Part shown: one piece after another, positions 33,100 through 40,020 of the stretch
Layout of the letters: each line of letters opens with the position of its first letter
Position numbering within the stretch: position 1 is the stretch's first letter
Translations under genes and position numbers: made by a program
DNA from: Muribaculaceae bacterium
GTDB lineage: Bacteria; Bacteroidota; Bacteroidia; Bacteroidales; Muribaculaceae
Direction of reading: 5' to 3'
Length of the DNA stretch: 40,020 bases
NCBI GenBank assembly: GCA_029061255.1
Contig: JAIDSL010000006.1
Location: 1 to 40,020 of the forward strand
Notes under the pieces: model-generated
What the model was told of the DNA's origin: nothing
What the model saw: only the letters and a program-made list of their open reading frames with translations
Databases searched by the model: none

Positions 33100-33705
33100 A
33101 TGAAGAAACTTGTTTTGGCCCTGATTGCCATCCTATGTGGCTTGGGAGCAAATGCAGAACTCCGTTGGGGCCCTACTGCAAGCGTAAATTTCAATACTTT
33201 TCACTGGAAGGAGCCTTTGCTTGAGACTCACCTCCGCACAGGTTTTGATGCCGGAATCATGACTGAGATCATGATTCCCGGTATCGGTTTCGGTGTTGAT
33301 GCAGGTCTCACCTACGGTATGCGCAGCGCGAAGGTCAACTTCGGGCAATGGGAGATTTGGAACAGTGATGGTTTTGGCAACGACAATGTGGTATTGCATA
33401 CTGTCAATGTCCCTCTTCACCTAAGGTTTAAGTACACTCGTCTTGAAGGTCTCGAGGAGACTATCGCGCCTCTTGTGTTTGCAGGTCCGGTCTTTGGATT
33501 TAATGTTACCGGCAACTGCAAGGCTCTCGAACAGCCGGTAGGTACAGTCTCTCTTGATTTCGGCCTTGGGTGTGAACTGTTTCAGAAATTCCAGGTTTCA
33601 GTTGGTTATCTATGGGGCGTAAGCTACGCTACGAGAACCATAAAACTCGAGAATCTCTCGGCTCGTGCCGATGGTTTCAGGGTGAACTTGGCATACTTCT
33701 TCTAA
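33100..33705 (+). CDS. Outer-membrane beta-barrel protein, second copy
   Basis: A 201-residue protein with signal peptide (MKKLVLALIAILCGLGANA) and strand pattern like the previous gene: LRWGPTASVNFN, then GFDAGIMTEIMIPGIGFGVD, and a final aromatic strand RVNLAYFF. It is a diverged paralogue made by tandem duplication (inference). The ATG at 33,100 is preferred; a TTG one codon earlier adds nothing. Spacing is 15 bases from the upstream stop and 15 bases to the bioG-bioC GTG start. Confidence 0.82.
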   Translation: MKKLVLALIAILCGLGANAELRWGPTASVNFNTFHWKEPLLETHLRTGFDAGIMTEIMIPGIGFGVDAGLTYGMRSAKVNFGQWEIWNSDGFGNDNVVLHTVNVPLHLRFKYTRLEGLEETIAPLVFAGPVFGFNVTGNCKALEQPVGTVSLDFGLGCELFQKFQVSVGYLWGVSYATRTIKLENLSARADGFRVNLAYFF

Positions 33706-33720
33706 TGAAATTTTCCTGCA

Positions 33721-35076
33721 GTGAAGATAGAATTCATTAAGAGAGGCGCGGCGACGCGCCTCATACTTTTATTTGCCGGGTGGTCGACAGATGCCCGGTA
33801 TTATAGTGACTGCGTGATCGACGGATGGGACACTGCCGTGGTGAGTGATTACCGTGACCTGTCAATGCCTGACCTGCCTCAGCAATATTCAACAATATAC
33901 GTTTTTGCCTATTCTCTTGGTGTATGGGCAGCCTCGCGATGTAATCTGAAAGCAGCTGCTAAGATTGCCATATGCGGCAGTCCTGTTCCGGTTTCAGACG
34001 ATTTCGGTATACCTGAGGCAATATTCAAAGCTACAGCAGATGGCCTGACTGCAGAATCATTGAAGAAATTCCATCGCCGTATGGCAGGCGATAGAGCCTC
34101 TATGCAGCGTATGGACTCTCGTCTTCCTGATTCTCCTGATATTTCAGCTCTTAAGGATGAACTGTTGGCCATTGCTGAAGGTCAGGGTCAAAAAGAATCC
34201 GTTTGCAGATGGGACAAGGCATATATAGCCACGAAAGACAGGATTTTTCCTGTGGATAACCTTGACAGATACTGGGATATGCATCCCGAAACAGTCAAGG
34301 TAAAAATAAATTCTTCGCATGCCATCGATATATCGCAAATTATTAAGGATGTAGTTCCAAATCTTGCTGCAATAGAGGAGGGCTTTTCATCGGCTGTTGC
34401 CACTTACAATGCCAATGCGCTCGTGCAGGAGGAAATCTGTCGACGTATGGGAGAAATAATCGCCGGAATAATCGCCGAAAAAAGTCCATCAATTCATTCA
34501 CTGCTTGAGATTGGGGCAGGACAGGGTCTCCTTACTGAAACATGGAGAAGAATACTGCGCCCTTCAAAAGCCACTTTTGTTGATCTGCTTCCGATGCCCT
34601 ATTTTGGAGTATCAGAAAATGATGAATATATTGTGGCAGATGCAGAAGAGTGGCTAAGAAACTCCTCCGCAAAATATGACGTGATACTCAGCGCATCCAC
34701 CATCCAATGGTTTGCAGACCCTGTAGGTTTCATCCGTACGGTAAGACAGCATCTTAATCCCGGTGGCTTTGCCGTGATTTCCACCTTCGCTAAAGGCAAT
34801 CTCCACGAGCTTGATTCGATTCGTCCATGTCCTCTTATCTACCGAACCGCGAAGGAATATAAGGAAATCCCCGGCATTAATGTTGAGGAGTGGGACCGCA
34901 CCCTCACATTCTCCTCTCCAAGAGAAATGCTGATGCATCTCCGCCTGACGGGAGTCACACCTCGCCGAGCATCATCTCCAGTGCCTCTTACGGCTCTCCC
35001 TACAGAATTGACTTACCGCCCCCTCATCCTGATCATCGGAGCCTCTCCCATCCATTTGAAATCCTCAAAGCTTTAG
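33721..35076 (+). CDS. BioG-BioC fusion: pimeloyl-ACP methyl ester esterase and malonyl-ACP O-methyltransferase
   Basis: A 451-residue bifunctional protein. Residues 1 to about 215 are a BioG (DUF452) alpha/beta hydrolase with nucleophile Ser65 (FAYSLGVWA) and likely triad partners Asp173 (TKDRIFP) and His200 (NSSHAID). Residues about 220-451 are a BioC SAM methyltransferase: entry motif SSAVATYNANALVQEE, SAM motif I LLEIGAGQGLLTETW (261-275) and ILSASTIQWFADP. BioC caps malonyl-ACP as a methyl ester so fatty-acid enzymes can extend it; BioG removes the methyl at the pimeloyl stage. The start is GTG at 33,721, the only in-frame start giving the family N-terminus MKIEFIKRG. It is third in the barrel-barrel-bioGC unit. 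Confidence 0.92.
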   Translation: MKIEFIKRGAATRLILLFAGWSTDARYYSDCVIDGWDTAVVSDYRDLSMPDLPQQYSTIYVFAYSLGVWAASRCNLKAAAKIAICGSPVPVSDDFGIPEAIFKATADGLTAESLKKFHRRMAGDRASMQRMDSRLPDSPDISALKDELLAIAEGQGQKESVCRWDKAYIATKDRIFPVDNLDRYWDMHPETVKVKINSSHAIDISQIIKDVVPNLAAIEEGFSSAVATYNANALVQEEICRRMGEIIAGIIAEKSPSIHSLLEIGAGQGLLTETWRRILRPSKATFVDLLPMPYFGVSENDEYIVADAEEWLRNSSAKYDVILSASTIQWFADPVGFIRTVRQHLNPGGFAVISTFAKGNLHELDSIRPCPLIYRTAKEYKEIPGINVEEWDRTLTFSSPREMLMHLRLTGVTPRRASSPVPLTALPTELTYRPLILIIGASPIHLKSSKL

Positions 35077-35231
35077 GACGGACAAGCCGTGCGTCCCTAC
35101 GATGTTATCTGCTTTATCGCTTGATAATCCATCAAATTACCATTGACTTTGTAGGGACGCACGGCTCGTGCGTCCAGATACATTGTTCAATGGTTCAATT
35201 AAAAAAGAACGCACGAGCCGTGCGTCCCTAC
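35076..35231. repeat. Cluster of three REP palindromes
   Basis: A degenerate copy at 35,076-35,096 (three mismatches in one arm), a good copy at 35,155-35,175 and one at 35,207-35,227. The last two are inverted with GTAGGG/CCCTAC ends outward and a 31-base spacer, forming a REPIN-like unit. The cluster follows the bioG-bioC stop directly and separates it from convergent bioD. No gene is supported in 35,077-35,299. Confidence 0.92.
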
Positions 35232-35299
35232 AAAGAGGATAATGTGCTGAAAAATACTGATGTGGTACGTTGTTTTTTTGAATGCCGGCGGCTTTGGTT

Positions 35300-35929
35300 T
35301 TAGATTGAGTTCATTTCCGTGAAGAGAGAGGTAGGGAAGTGGTCGGCAAGATATTTTTTCAGATATTCGATGGTGTCGGCGCAGATGATGGGGTCTTTGT
35401 CGAAGTGGTGGTTGTAGATTACTTCAGCCAATCCTATGCCATATTGCTTTATGGCATACAGAGTCAGCAGGGTGTGGTTGATGGAGCCTAATTGCCCGTT
35501 GGTCACAACTATTGTTGGTAGGTTATGGTCTTTGATGTAGTCGATGGTCAGGTATTCGCCTTTCAATGGCACCATAATGCCTCCGGCTCCTTCGATGAGC
35601 ACCACGTCATAGCGCGACTCGAGAATTTCTGTCGCTTTCCGGATCTTTTCGAAGTCAATCGGTCGTTGGTCGATCTTTGCTGCAAGGTCGGGAGAGCAGG
35701 GATAAGTGAAAATCTCGGGGGCTGTGATCATCTCTTTATCCACTGAAGTCATTTCTATTCCCATTATATGACGATGCACTTCAATGTCTTCACTACGTCC
35801 TTCATTTCCGGTCTGGATGAATTTTTGAGTAATGACACTTTTCCCTTCATCCATAAGTCTGCGTGCAAGCCATCCCGTAGCCCAGCTTTTCCCTACATCC
35901 GTCCCAATTCCGGTCACAAAATATTTCAT
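35300..35929 (-). CDS. bioD: Dethiobiotin synthetase
   Basis: A 209-residue ATP-dependent enzyme that closes the ureido ring of DAPA with CO2 to give dethiobiotin. P-loop GIGTDVGKSWATGWLA (7-22, Lys14), EGAGGIMVPL (catalytic/Mg region) and TNGQLGSINHTLLTL are characteristic. The start at 35,929 is chosen over an in-frame ATG at 35,962: the extra 11 residues would come from the heptamer array and precede the family N-terminus MKYFVTGIGTDVGKS. It lies downstream of glyA on the same strand and is convergent with bioG-bioC. Confidence 0.95.
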   Translation of the reverse strand: MKYFVTGIGTDVGKSWATGWLARRLMDEGKSVITQKFIQTGNEGRSEDIEVHRHIMGIEMTSVDKEMITAPEIFTYPCSPDLAAKIDQRPIDFEKIRKATEILESRYDVVLIEGAGGIMVPLKGEYLTIDYIKDHNLPTIVVTNGQLGSINHTLLTLYAIKQYGIGLAEVIYNHHFDKDPIICADTIEYLKKYLADHFPTSLFTEMNSI

Positions 35930-35939
35930 ATTTCTTATA

Positions 35940-36045
35940 GAAATGCATAATTCATAATTCATAATGCATAATGGTTGTCACCACGGTTCAGCAGTTATCC
36001 ATTGTCTGATAATTATGCATTATGCATTATGAATTATGCATTAAA
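35940..36045. repeat. Two heptamer arrays in inverted orientation between glyA and bioD
   Basis: Left array: AAAATGC, ATAATTC, ATAATTC, ATAATGC, ATAATGG (35,940-35,974). Right array: ATTATGC, ATTATGC, ATTATGA, ATTATGC, then ATTA (36,012-36,043). The left is roughly the reverse complement of the right, so about 30 bases could pair across a 37-base gap. The right array nearly duplicates that at 26,060. Confidence 0.9.
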
Positions 36046-36048
36046 AAA

Positions 36049-37329
36049 TTAGTAAGCAAACATCGGATAGTCGTTCATAAGTTCGTTGACTTCCTGACGC
36101 ACCTTTGCTATCTCTTCCTCATTGTCTGCGTTGGTGAGTACACGGTCAATAAGCTCTGCAATCTTCACCATCAGGTCTTCCTTCGCTCCACGAGTTGTAA
36201 TGGCAGCCGTGCCGAAGCGAAGTCCCGATGTCAAGAACGGACTGCGGCTATCATAAGGCACCATGTTCTTGTTGGCTGTGATGTCTGCCTCTACGAGAAC
36301 CCGCTCTGCTTTCTTGCCGCTCATATCGGGGAACTTAGTGCGGAGGTCTACGAGCATGCAGTGGTTGTCAGTGCCATCGGATATGATCTTATAGCCACGC
36401 TTTGAAAGTTCCTCGGCAAGCACCTTGGCATTCTTCTGCACCTGAAGTGCATACTCCTTCCATTCAGGCTGAAGTGCCTCACCGAATGCCACAGCCTTGG
36501 CTGCTATGACGTGCTCGAGAGGACCGCCCTGCACTCCCGGGAAGACAGCACTGTCAAGAAGAGCCGACATCTTCTTGATCTCACCTTTAGGAGTCTTCTT
36601 GCCCCAAGGATTATCAAAGTCCTTACCCATAAGGATCATGCCGCCACGTGGACCGCGAAGAGTCTTGTGGGTAGTAGTGGTGACAATATGCGCATGCTTC
36701 ACCGGGTTTTCAAGAAGTCCGGCAGCAATAAGGCCTGCAGGGTGAGCCATATCCACCATGAAGATGGCACCAATCTCGTCGGCAAGCTTGCGGATGCGGG
36801 CATAATCCCATTCGCGGCTATAGGCACTTGCTCCGGCGATGATGAGCTTGGGACGCTCTGTACGGGCTTTTTCCTCCATCTCCTCATAGTTGACGCGACC
36901 ATCCTCTTCCTTTACGGTATAGCTGATGGGTTCAAATACGAGTCCTGAGAAATTGACCGGGCTACCATGGCTAAGGTGACCGCCATGGCTAAGATCCATT
37001 CCCATGAACTTATCACCCGGCTGCAGGCAAGCCATGAACACTGCCATATTAGCCTGAGCTCCTGAATGAGGCTGAACGTTGACCCACTCAGCGTCAAAAA
37101 GCTTCTTGGCGCGTTCGATTGCCACGTTCTCAGCCTCGTCTACTATCTGGCAACCTCCATAGTAGCGTTTGCCGGGATATCCTTCGGCATACTTGTTGGT
37201 GAGGCAGCTTCCCATTGCGCGCATCACTTCATCACTGACGAAGTTTTCGCTTGCTATAAGCTCTATGCAACGACGTTGGCGAAGGTGCTCACGGTCGATG
37301 ATATCGAATATTTCGTTGTCTCTTTTCAT
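36049..37329 (-). CDS. glyA: Serine hydroxymethyltransferase
   Basis: A 426-residue PLP enzyme that converts serine and tetrahydrofolate to glycine and methylene-tetrahydrofolate. Landmarks: IELIASENF (near 23-31), [38 protein letters not shown] and the PLP lysine in [14 protein letters not shown]. Length and motifs are standard. It lies between nqrF (61-base gap) and bioD on the same strand. The gap before its ATG contains two TAAAACG heptamers (37,354-37,367) and no clear promoter. Confidence 0.97.
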   Translation of the reverse strand: MKRDNEIFDIIDREHLRQRRCIELIASENFVSDEVMRAMGSCLTNKYAEGYPGKRYYGGCQIVDEAENVAIERAKKLFDAEWVNVQPHSGAQANMAVFMACLQPGDKFMGMDLSHGGHLSHGSPVNFSGLVFEPISYTVKEEDGRVNYEEMEEKARTERPKLIIAGASAYSREWDYARIRKLADEIGAIFMVDMAHPAGLIAAGLLENPVKHAHIVTTTTHKTLRGPRGGMILMGKDFDNPWGKKTPKGEIKKMSALLDSAVFPGVQGGPLEHVIAAKAVAFGEALQPEWKEYALQVQKNAKVLAEELSKRGYKIISDGTDNHCMLVDLRTKFPDMSGKKAERVLVEADITANKNMVPYDSRSPFLTSGLRFGTAAITTRGAKEDLMVKIAELIDRVLTNADNEEEIAKVRQEVNELMNDYPMFAY

Positions 37330-37390
37330 TGCTATTTTAAAATTAAATAATCGTAAAACGTAAAACGTCCAACTTACAACGCAAAACGCG

Positions 37391-38668
37391 TTACGCGCCG
37401 AAGTTGTCGTAGTGGATTGATTCCGGTTCTACACCGAGGTCGTAGAGCATCTTGTTGACGGAGTTGCTCATCGGGCCCGGTCCGCACATGTAGTATTCGA
37501 TCTCCTCAGGCGCGTCATGGTCTTTCAGGTAAGTATCATACATCACTTGGTGAACAAATCCCGGGGTGTACTTCACTCCTGCCTTGTCAGCAGCCGGATC
37601 AGGACGGTCAAGAGCAAGGTGGAAGTGGAAATTGGGGAATTCCTTCTCAAGCTCGAGGAAATCCTTGAGGTAGAACACCTCGTTGAGTGCACGTGCACCA
37701 TAGAAATAGTCCATCTTGCGGTCGGTAGTCTTCAGGGTCTTGGTGAGCCACATGATCTGCGCACGCAGAGGGGCCATACCGGCACCACCACCTACCCATA
37801 TCATCTCCTTGTCGGAGTCTACGATAGGATGGAAATCTCCGTAAGGACCTGACATCATGACCTTGTCGCCCGGCTTCAGCGTGAAAATGTAGCTGGATGC
37901 TATGCCCGGGGGCACATCCATGAAGCCAACCTGGGGTTTCGGCTTGAATGGGGGAGTGGCAATACGAACAGTGAGCATGATGCGGTCTCCTTCCTCAGGA
38001 TAGTTAGCCATTGAATATGCTCTGACTGTCTCCTCATCGTTGGTGCACTTGAGGGTAAAGAGTCCAAACTGTTCCCACGCAGGCAAGTATTCCGAACCGA
38101 TAAGAGCCTTATCGATATCCTTATCATAATCCATAGAGAATTTCGGTATACGGATCTGCGCGTAGCTTCCGGGGATGAAGTTCATGTGCTCGCCCGGAGG
38201 GAGCGCTACGATAAATTCCTTGATGAATGTAGCCACATTGCGGTTGCTGATCACTGTGCATTCCCATTCCTTCACGTCGAGGGCAGCCTCGCTGACACGG
38301 ATCTCCATATCGTTTTTCACCTTCACCTGGCAGCCAAGACGCCAGTGGTCTTTTATCTCCTTGCGAGTGAAATGCACAGCCTCTGTGGGAAGCATTTCGC
38401 CACCACCACTCTCTACCTGACATTTGCACTGTCCGCATGATCCTTTTCCGCCGCAAGCGGAAGAAAGATGCACTCCGGCATCGTTGAGTGTCATGAGGAG
38501 CGATTTGCCACTTTTTGCTATCAGGGCTTTCTGTCCGTTGTTGATGCTGATGGTCACGTCGCCACTCTTCACAAGGCTATTCTTTGCAAGGAGCAAGATG
38601 CCTACAAGGACAAGCACTATCACCAAGAATATCAGGGCGGCCGCTATTACACTATGCCAAACAATCAT
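37391..38668 (-). CDS. nqrF: Na+-translocating NADH:quinone reductase subunit F
   Basis: A 425-residue electron-entry subunit of Na+-NQR that oxidises NADH. An N-terminal membrane helix (about residues 4-26) precedes a 2Fe-2S ferredoxin-like domain ([10 protein letters not shown] near 72-81 plus a later Cys), an FAD domain ([12 protein letters not shown]) and an NADH-binding domain ([14 protein letters not shown], then [13 protein letters not shown]). It ends YDNFGA. Last gene of the operon in the usual order A-B-C-D-E-F; only D, E and F are in the window. Confidence 0.97.
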   Translation of the reverse strand: MIVWHSVIAAALIFLVIVLVLVGILLLAKNSLVKSGDVTISINNGQKALIAKSGKSLLMTLNDAGVHLSSACGGKGSCGQCKCQVESGGGEMLPTEAVHFTRKEIKDHWRLGCQVKVKNDMEIRVSEAALDVKEWECTVISNRNVATFIKEFIVALPPGEHMNFIPGSYAQIRIPKFSMDYDKDIDKALIGSEYLPAWEQFGLFTLKCTNDEETVRAYSMANYPEEGDRIMLTVRIATPPFKPKPQVGFMDVPPGIASSYIFTLKPGDKVMMSGPYGDFHPIVDSDKEMIWVGGGAGMAPLRAQIMWLTKTLKTTDRKMDYFYGARALNEVFYLKDFLELEKEFPNFHFHLALDRPDPAADKAGVKYTPGFVHQVMYDTYLKDHDAPEEIEYYMCGPGPMSNSVNKMLYDLGVEPESIHYDNFGA

Positions 38669-38715
38669 AATACTATAATTAATAAACTTTTAAACATTTA
38701 AACCTTTTAAACATC

Positions 38716-38735
38716 AACTTTCGCATGCGAAAGCT
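38716..38735. other. Palindromic hairpin between nqrE and nqrF
   Basis: CTTTCGCATGCGAAAG (38,718-38,733) is a perfect palindrome; in RNA it makes a 6-base-pair stem with a CATG tetraloop. It lies in the 71-base gap between two genes of one operon, with no T run on the minus strand, so it is more likely an mRNA processing or stabilising hairpin than a terminator. Confidence 0.6.
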
Positions 38736-38739
38736 GAAT

Positions 38740-39354
38740 TTAGAGTTTAATACCGAGGAAGCTCATGAATGCGATACCCATGAGGCCTGTGATGATGAAT
38801 GTGATGCCGGTGCCGCGCAAGGGTGCGGGAATCACCTGCTCGTTGAGCCTTTCGCGAATAGCAGCCAATGCCACTATGGCAAGTAGCCAGCCAATGCCGG
38901 AGCCAATGCCGTATACGGTAGCTGTCCAAGCATTAGAGAATTCACGCTGCTGCATGAAGAGCACACCGCCGAGGATAGCACAGTTCACGGCTATCAGCGG
39001 CAGGAATATGCCGAGGCTGGCATAGAGCGAAGGAGAGTACTTCTCAATCACCATCTCGAGGATCTGCACCAAAGCCGCGATCACAGCAATAAACATGATG
39101 AGACCGAGGAAGCTCAGGTCAGTCTCAGCGTATTCTTGTCCGAGCCAAGAGAGCGAGCCGGGCTTAAGGATAAACTCATTGATACACCAGCACACCGGAA
39201 GAGCAATGGTGAGGACGAATGTAACAGCCACTCCAAGTCCGAATGCAGTCTTGACATTTTTCGACACTGCCAGGAAGCTACACATTCCAAGGAAGTAGGC
39301 GAATATCATATTGTCGATAAAAATCGACCGAATAAACAAATTAAGATTTTCCAT
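38740..39354 (-). CDS. nqrE: Na+-translocating NADH:quinone reductase subunit E
   Basis: A 204-residue inner-membrane subunit with about six helices. The [20 protein letters not shown] start and [12 protein letters not shown] segment (helix with the conserved Cys thought to bind an Fe centre between NqrD and NqrE) are typical. It has the usual length and lies 40 bases downstream of nqrD. Confidence 0.96.
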   Translation of the reverse strand: MENLNLFIRSIFIDNMIFAYFLGMCSFLAVSKNVKTAFGLGVAVTFVLTIALPVCWCINEFILKPGSLSWLGQEYAETDLSFLGLIMFIAVIAALVQILEMVIEKYSPSLYASLGIFLPLIAVNCAILGGVLFMQQREFSNAWTATVYGIGSGIGWLLAIVALAAIRERLNEQVIPAPLRGTGITFIITGLMGIAFMSFLGIKL

Positions 39355-39394
39355 AACTTCAGTTTCTTTTCGTTTTCAGGTCATCGAAATATCA

Positions 39395-40006
39395 TTATTT
39401 CGCCTTTCTGTTGTGAACCCATATGATGCATGCCACAGTTATCAAAGCCATTGGCGGGAGGATCATCATGCCGTTGTTCTGGTAGCCAAGGTCATAGAGT
39501 GCCTGAGGTATCACCTGGAATCCCCATAGCGTGCCGCTGCCGAGAAGCTCACGGAAGAAAGCCACGATCACGAGGATCATGCCATAGCCAAGAGCGTTGC
39601 CGACACCGTCGAGAAATGCGTTGAATGGAGTGTTGTTGAGTGCGAAAGCCTCAAGGCGACCCATGATGATACAGTTTGTGATGATAAGGCCGATGAAGAC
39701 CGAAAGTTGCTTGCTGACCTCATAGTTCCAAGCCTTAAGCACTTGATCCACTATCACCACAAGAGCTGCTACCACTACGAGCTGAACGATGATTCGAATT
39801 GAAGTGGGAATTGTGTTTCGCATTATTGATATGATGACATTGGAGAGGGCGAGCACGGCAAGAACAGAAATCGTCATGACCACTGCCGGCTGCAGTTTTG
39901 CTGTCACCGCGAGGGCAGAGCATATGCCGAGAATCTGGACAATCACGGGATTGTCATTGCTCAGAGGATTGATGAGAGGTTCGAGTCTTTTTCTGATATT
40001 TCCCAT
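39395..40006 (-). CDS. nqrD: Na+-translocating NADH:quinone reductase subunit D
   Basis: A 203-residue inner-membrane subunit with about six helices, homologous to NqrE in inverted topology. Visible signatures: NPLSNDNPVIVQILGICSAL at the start, the Cys helix GLIITNCIIMGRLEAFA, and RELLGSGTLWGFQVI. The ATG at 40,006 gives the full-length family protein. The rest of the operon (nqrC and earlier) should lie just beyond the right edge. Confidence 0.96.
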   Translation of the reverse strand: MGNIRKRLEPLINPLSNDNPVIVQILGICSALAVTAKLQPAVVMTISVLAVLALSNVIISIMRNTIPTSIRIIVQLVVVAALVVIVDQVLKAWNYEVSKQLSVFIGLIITNCIIMGRLEAFALNNTPFNAFLDGVGNALGYGMILVIVAFFRELLGSGTLWGFQVIPQALYDLGYQNNGMMILPPMALITVACIIWVHNRKAK

Positions 40007-40020
40007 AATTATTCTTTATT

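Noticed and set aside
35076-35231. A CRISPR array made by the repeated palindromes
   Set aside because: Copies differ in orientation and spacing, spacers are unequal, and no cas genes are near; it fits REP elements.
34890-35303. A 137-codon plus-strand frame overlapping the end of bioG-bioC
   Set aside because: It is the wrong frame of bioG-bioC followed by translation through three REP palindromes; no domain or composition supports it.
35930-35962. N-terminal extension of bioD
   Set aside because: These 11 codons come from sequence next to the heptamer array and precede the normal MKYFVTGIGTDVGKS start.
37375-37400. A small hairpin around the nqrF stop codon (CGCG-TAA-CGCG-TTTT on the minus strand) as a terminator
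   Set aside because: Only four base pairs with a three-base loop; too weak to call.

Overview
The window looks like a chromosomal segment of a Bacteroidota genome, order Bacteroidales, plausibly a Muribaculaceae-like gut bacterium (family placement is inference). Signs in the sequence are: many promoters of the Bacteroidota type (TTTG or TTG, then 19-21 bases, then TAnnTTTG); almost no Shine-Dalgarno sequences; secreted proteins with type IX-like C-terminal sorting tails; a Na+-NQR operon; a single-chain pyruvate:ferredoxin oxidoreductase; and a fused BioG-BioC protein. I see no prophage, integrase, insertion sequence or CRISPR array. The content is mostly housekeeping, with unusual repeat content in the gaps.

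Layout. 1-6,840: the C-terminal half of a sugar MFS transporter, transketolase, PFOR and a 57-residue two-helix membrane protein. 6,841-12,350, all minus strand: a DbpA-type DEAD-box helicase, initiator tRNA with its own promoter and terminator, a TetR regulator with a KAS III enzyme, and fabG-ispD-rluA. 12,454-16,478: priA facing a two-component system (sensor kinase plus a receiver-Fis regulator without an AAA+ domain). 16,666-22,448: a four-gene TolC/HlyD/MacB-type ABC export operon, divergent from the two-component genes. 22,460-24,688: a REPIN-like inverted repeat, an AAA-ATPase/PD-(D/E)XK protein and a candidate small RNA. 24,689-35,929: biotin genes (bioA, bioF, bioG-bioC fusion, bioD) scattered on both strands among an Fe-S assembly factor, lpxH, two type IX-sorted proteins, a 3'-5' exonuclease, a small membrane protein and two outer-membrane beta-barrel proteins. 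36,049-40,006, minus strand: glyA and nqrF, nqrE, nqrD, with the NQR operon continuing off the right edge.

How the genes work together. Transketolase and PFOR serve central carbon flow; reduced ferredoxin and NADH link to Na+-NQR respiration. BioC and BioG make pimeloyl-ACP, BioF, BioA and BioD then reach dethiobiotin; bioB is not in the window. The kinase/regulator pair very probably controls the adjacent exporter: a perfect 9+9 base inverted repeat lies upstream of the exporter promoter.

The most unusual signals are intergenic. (1) Short tandem arrays with an exact 7-base period but different unit sequences occur in many gene gaps. (2) A palindromic REP family (GGACGCACGG / CCGTGCGTCC) occurs six times at three loci, twice as inverted pairs. 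(3) A promoter and a strong terminator about 90 bases apart outline a small RNA or leader RNA upstream of bioA.
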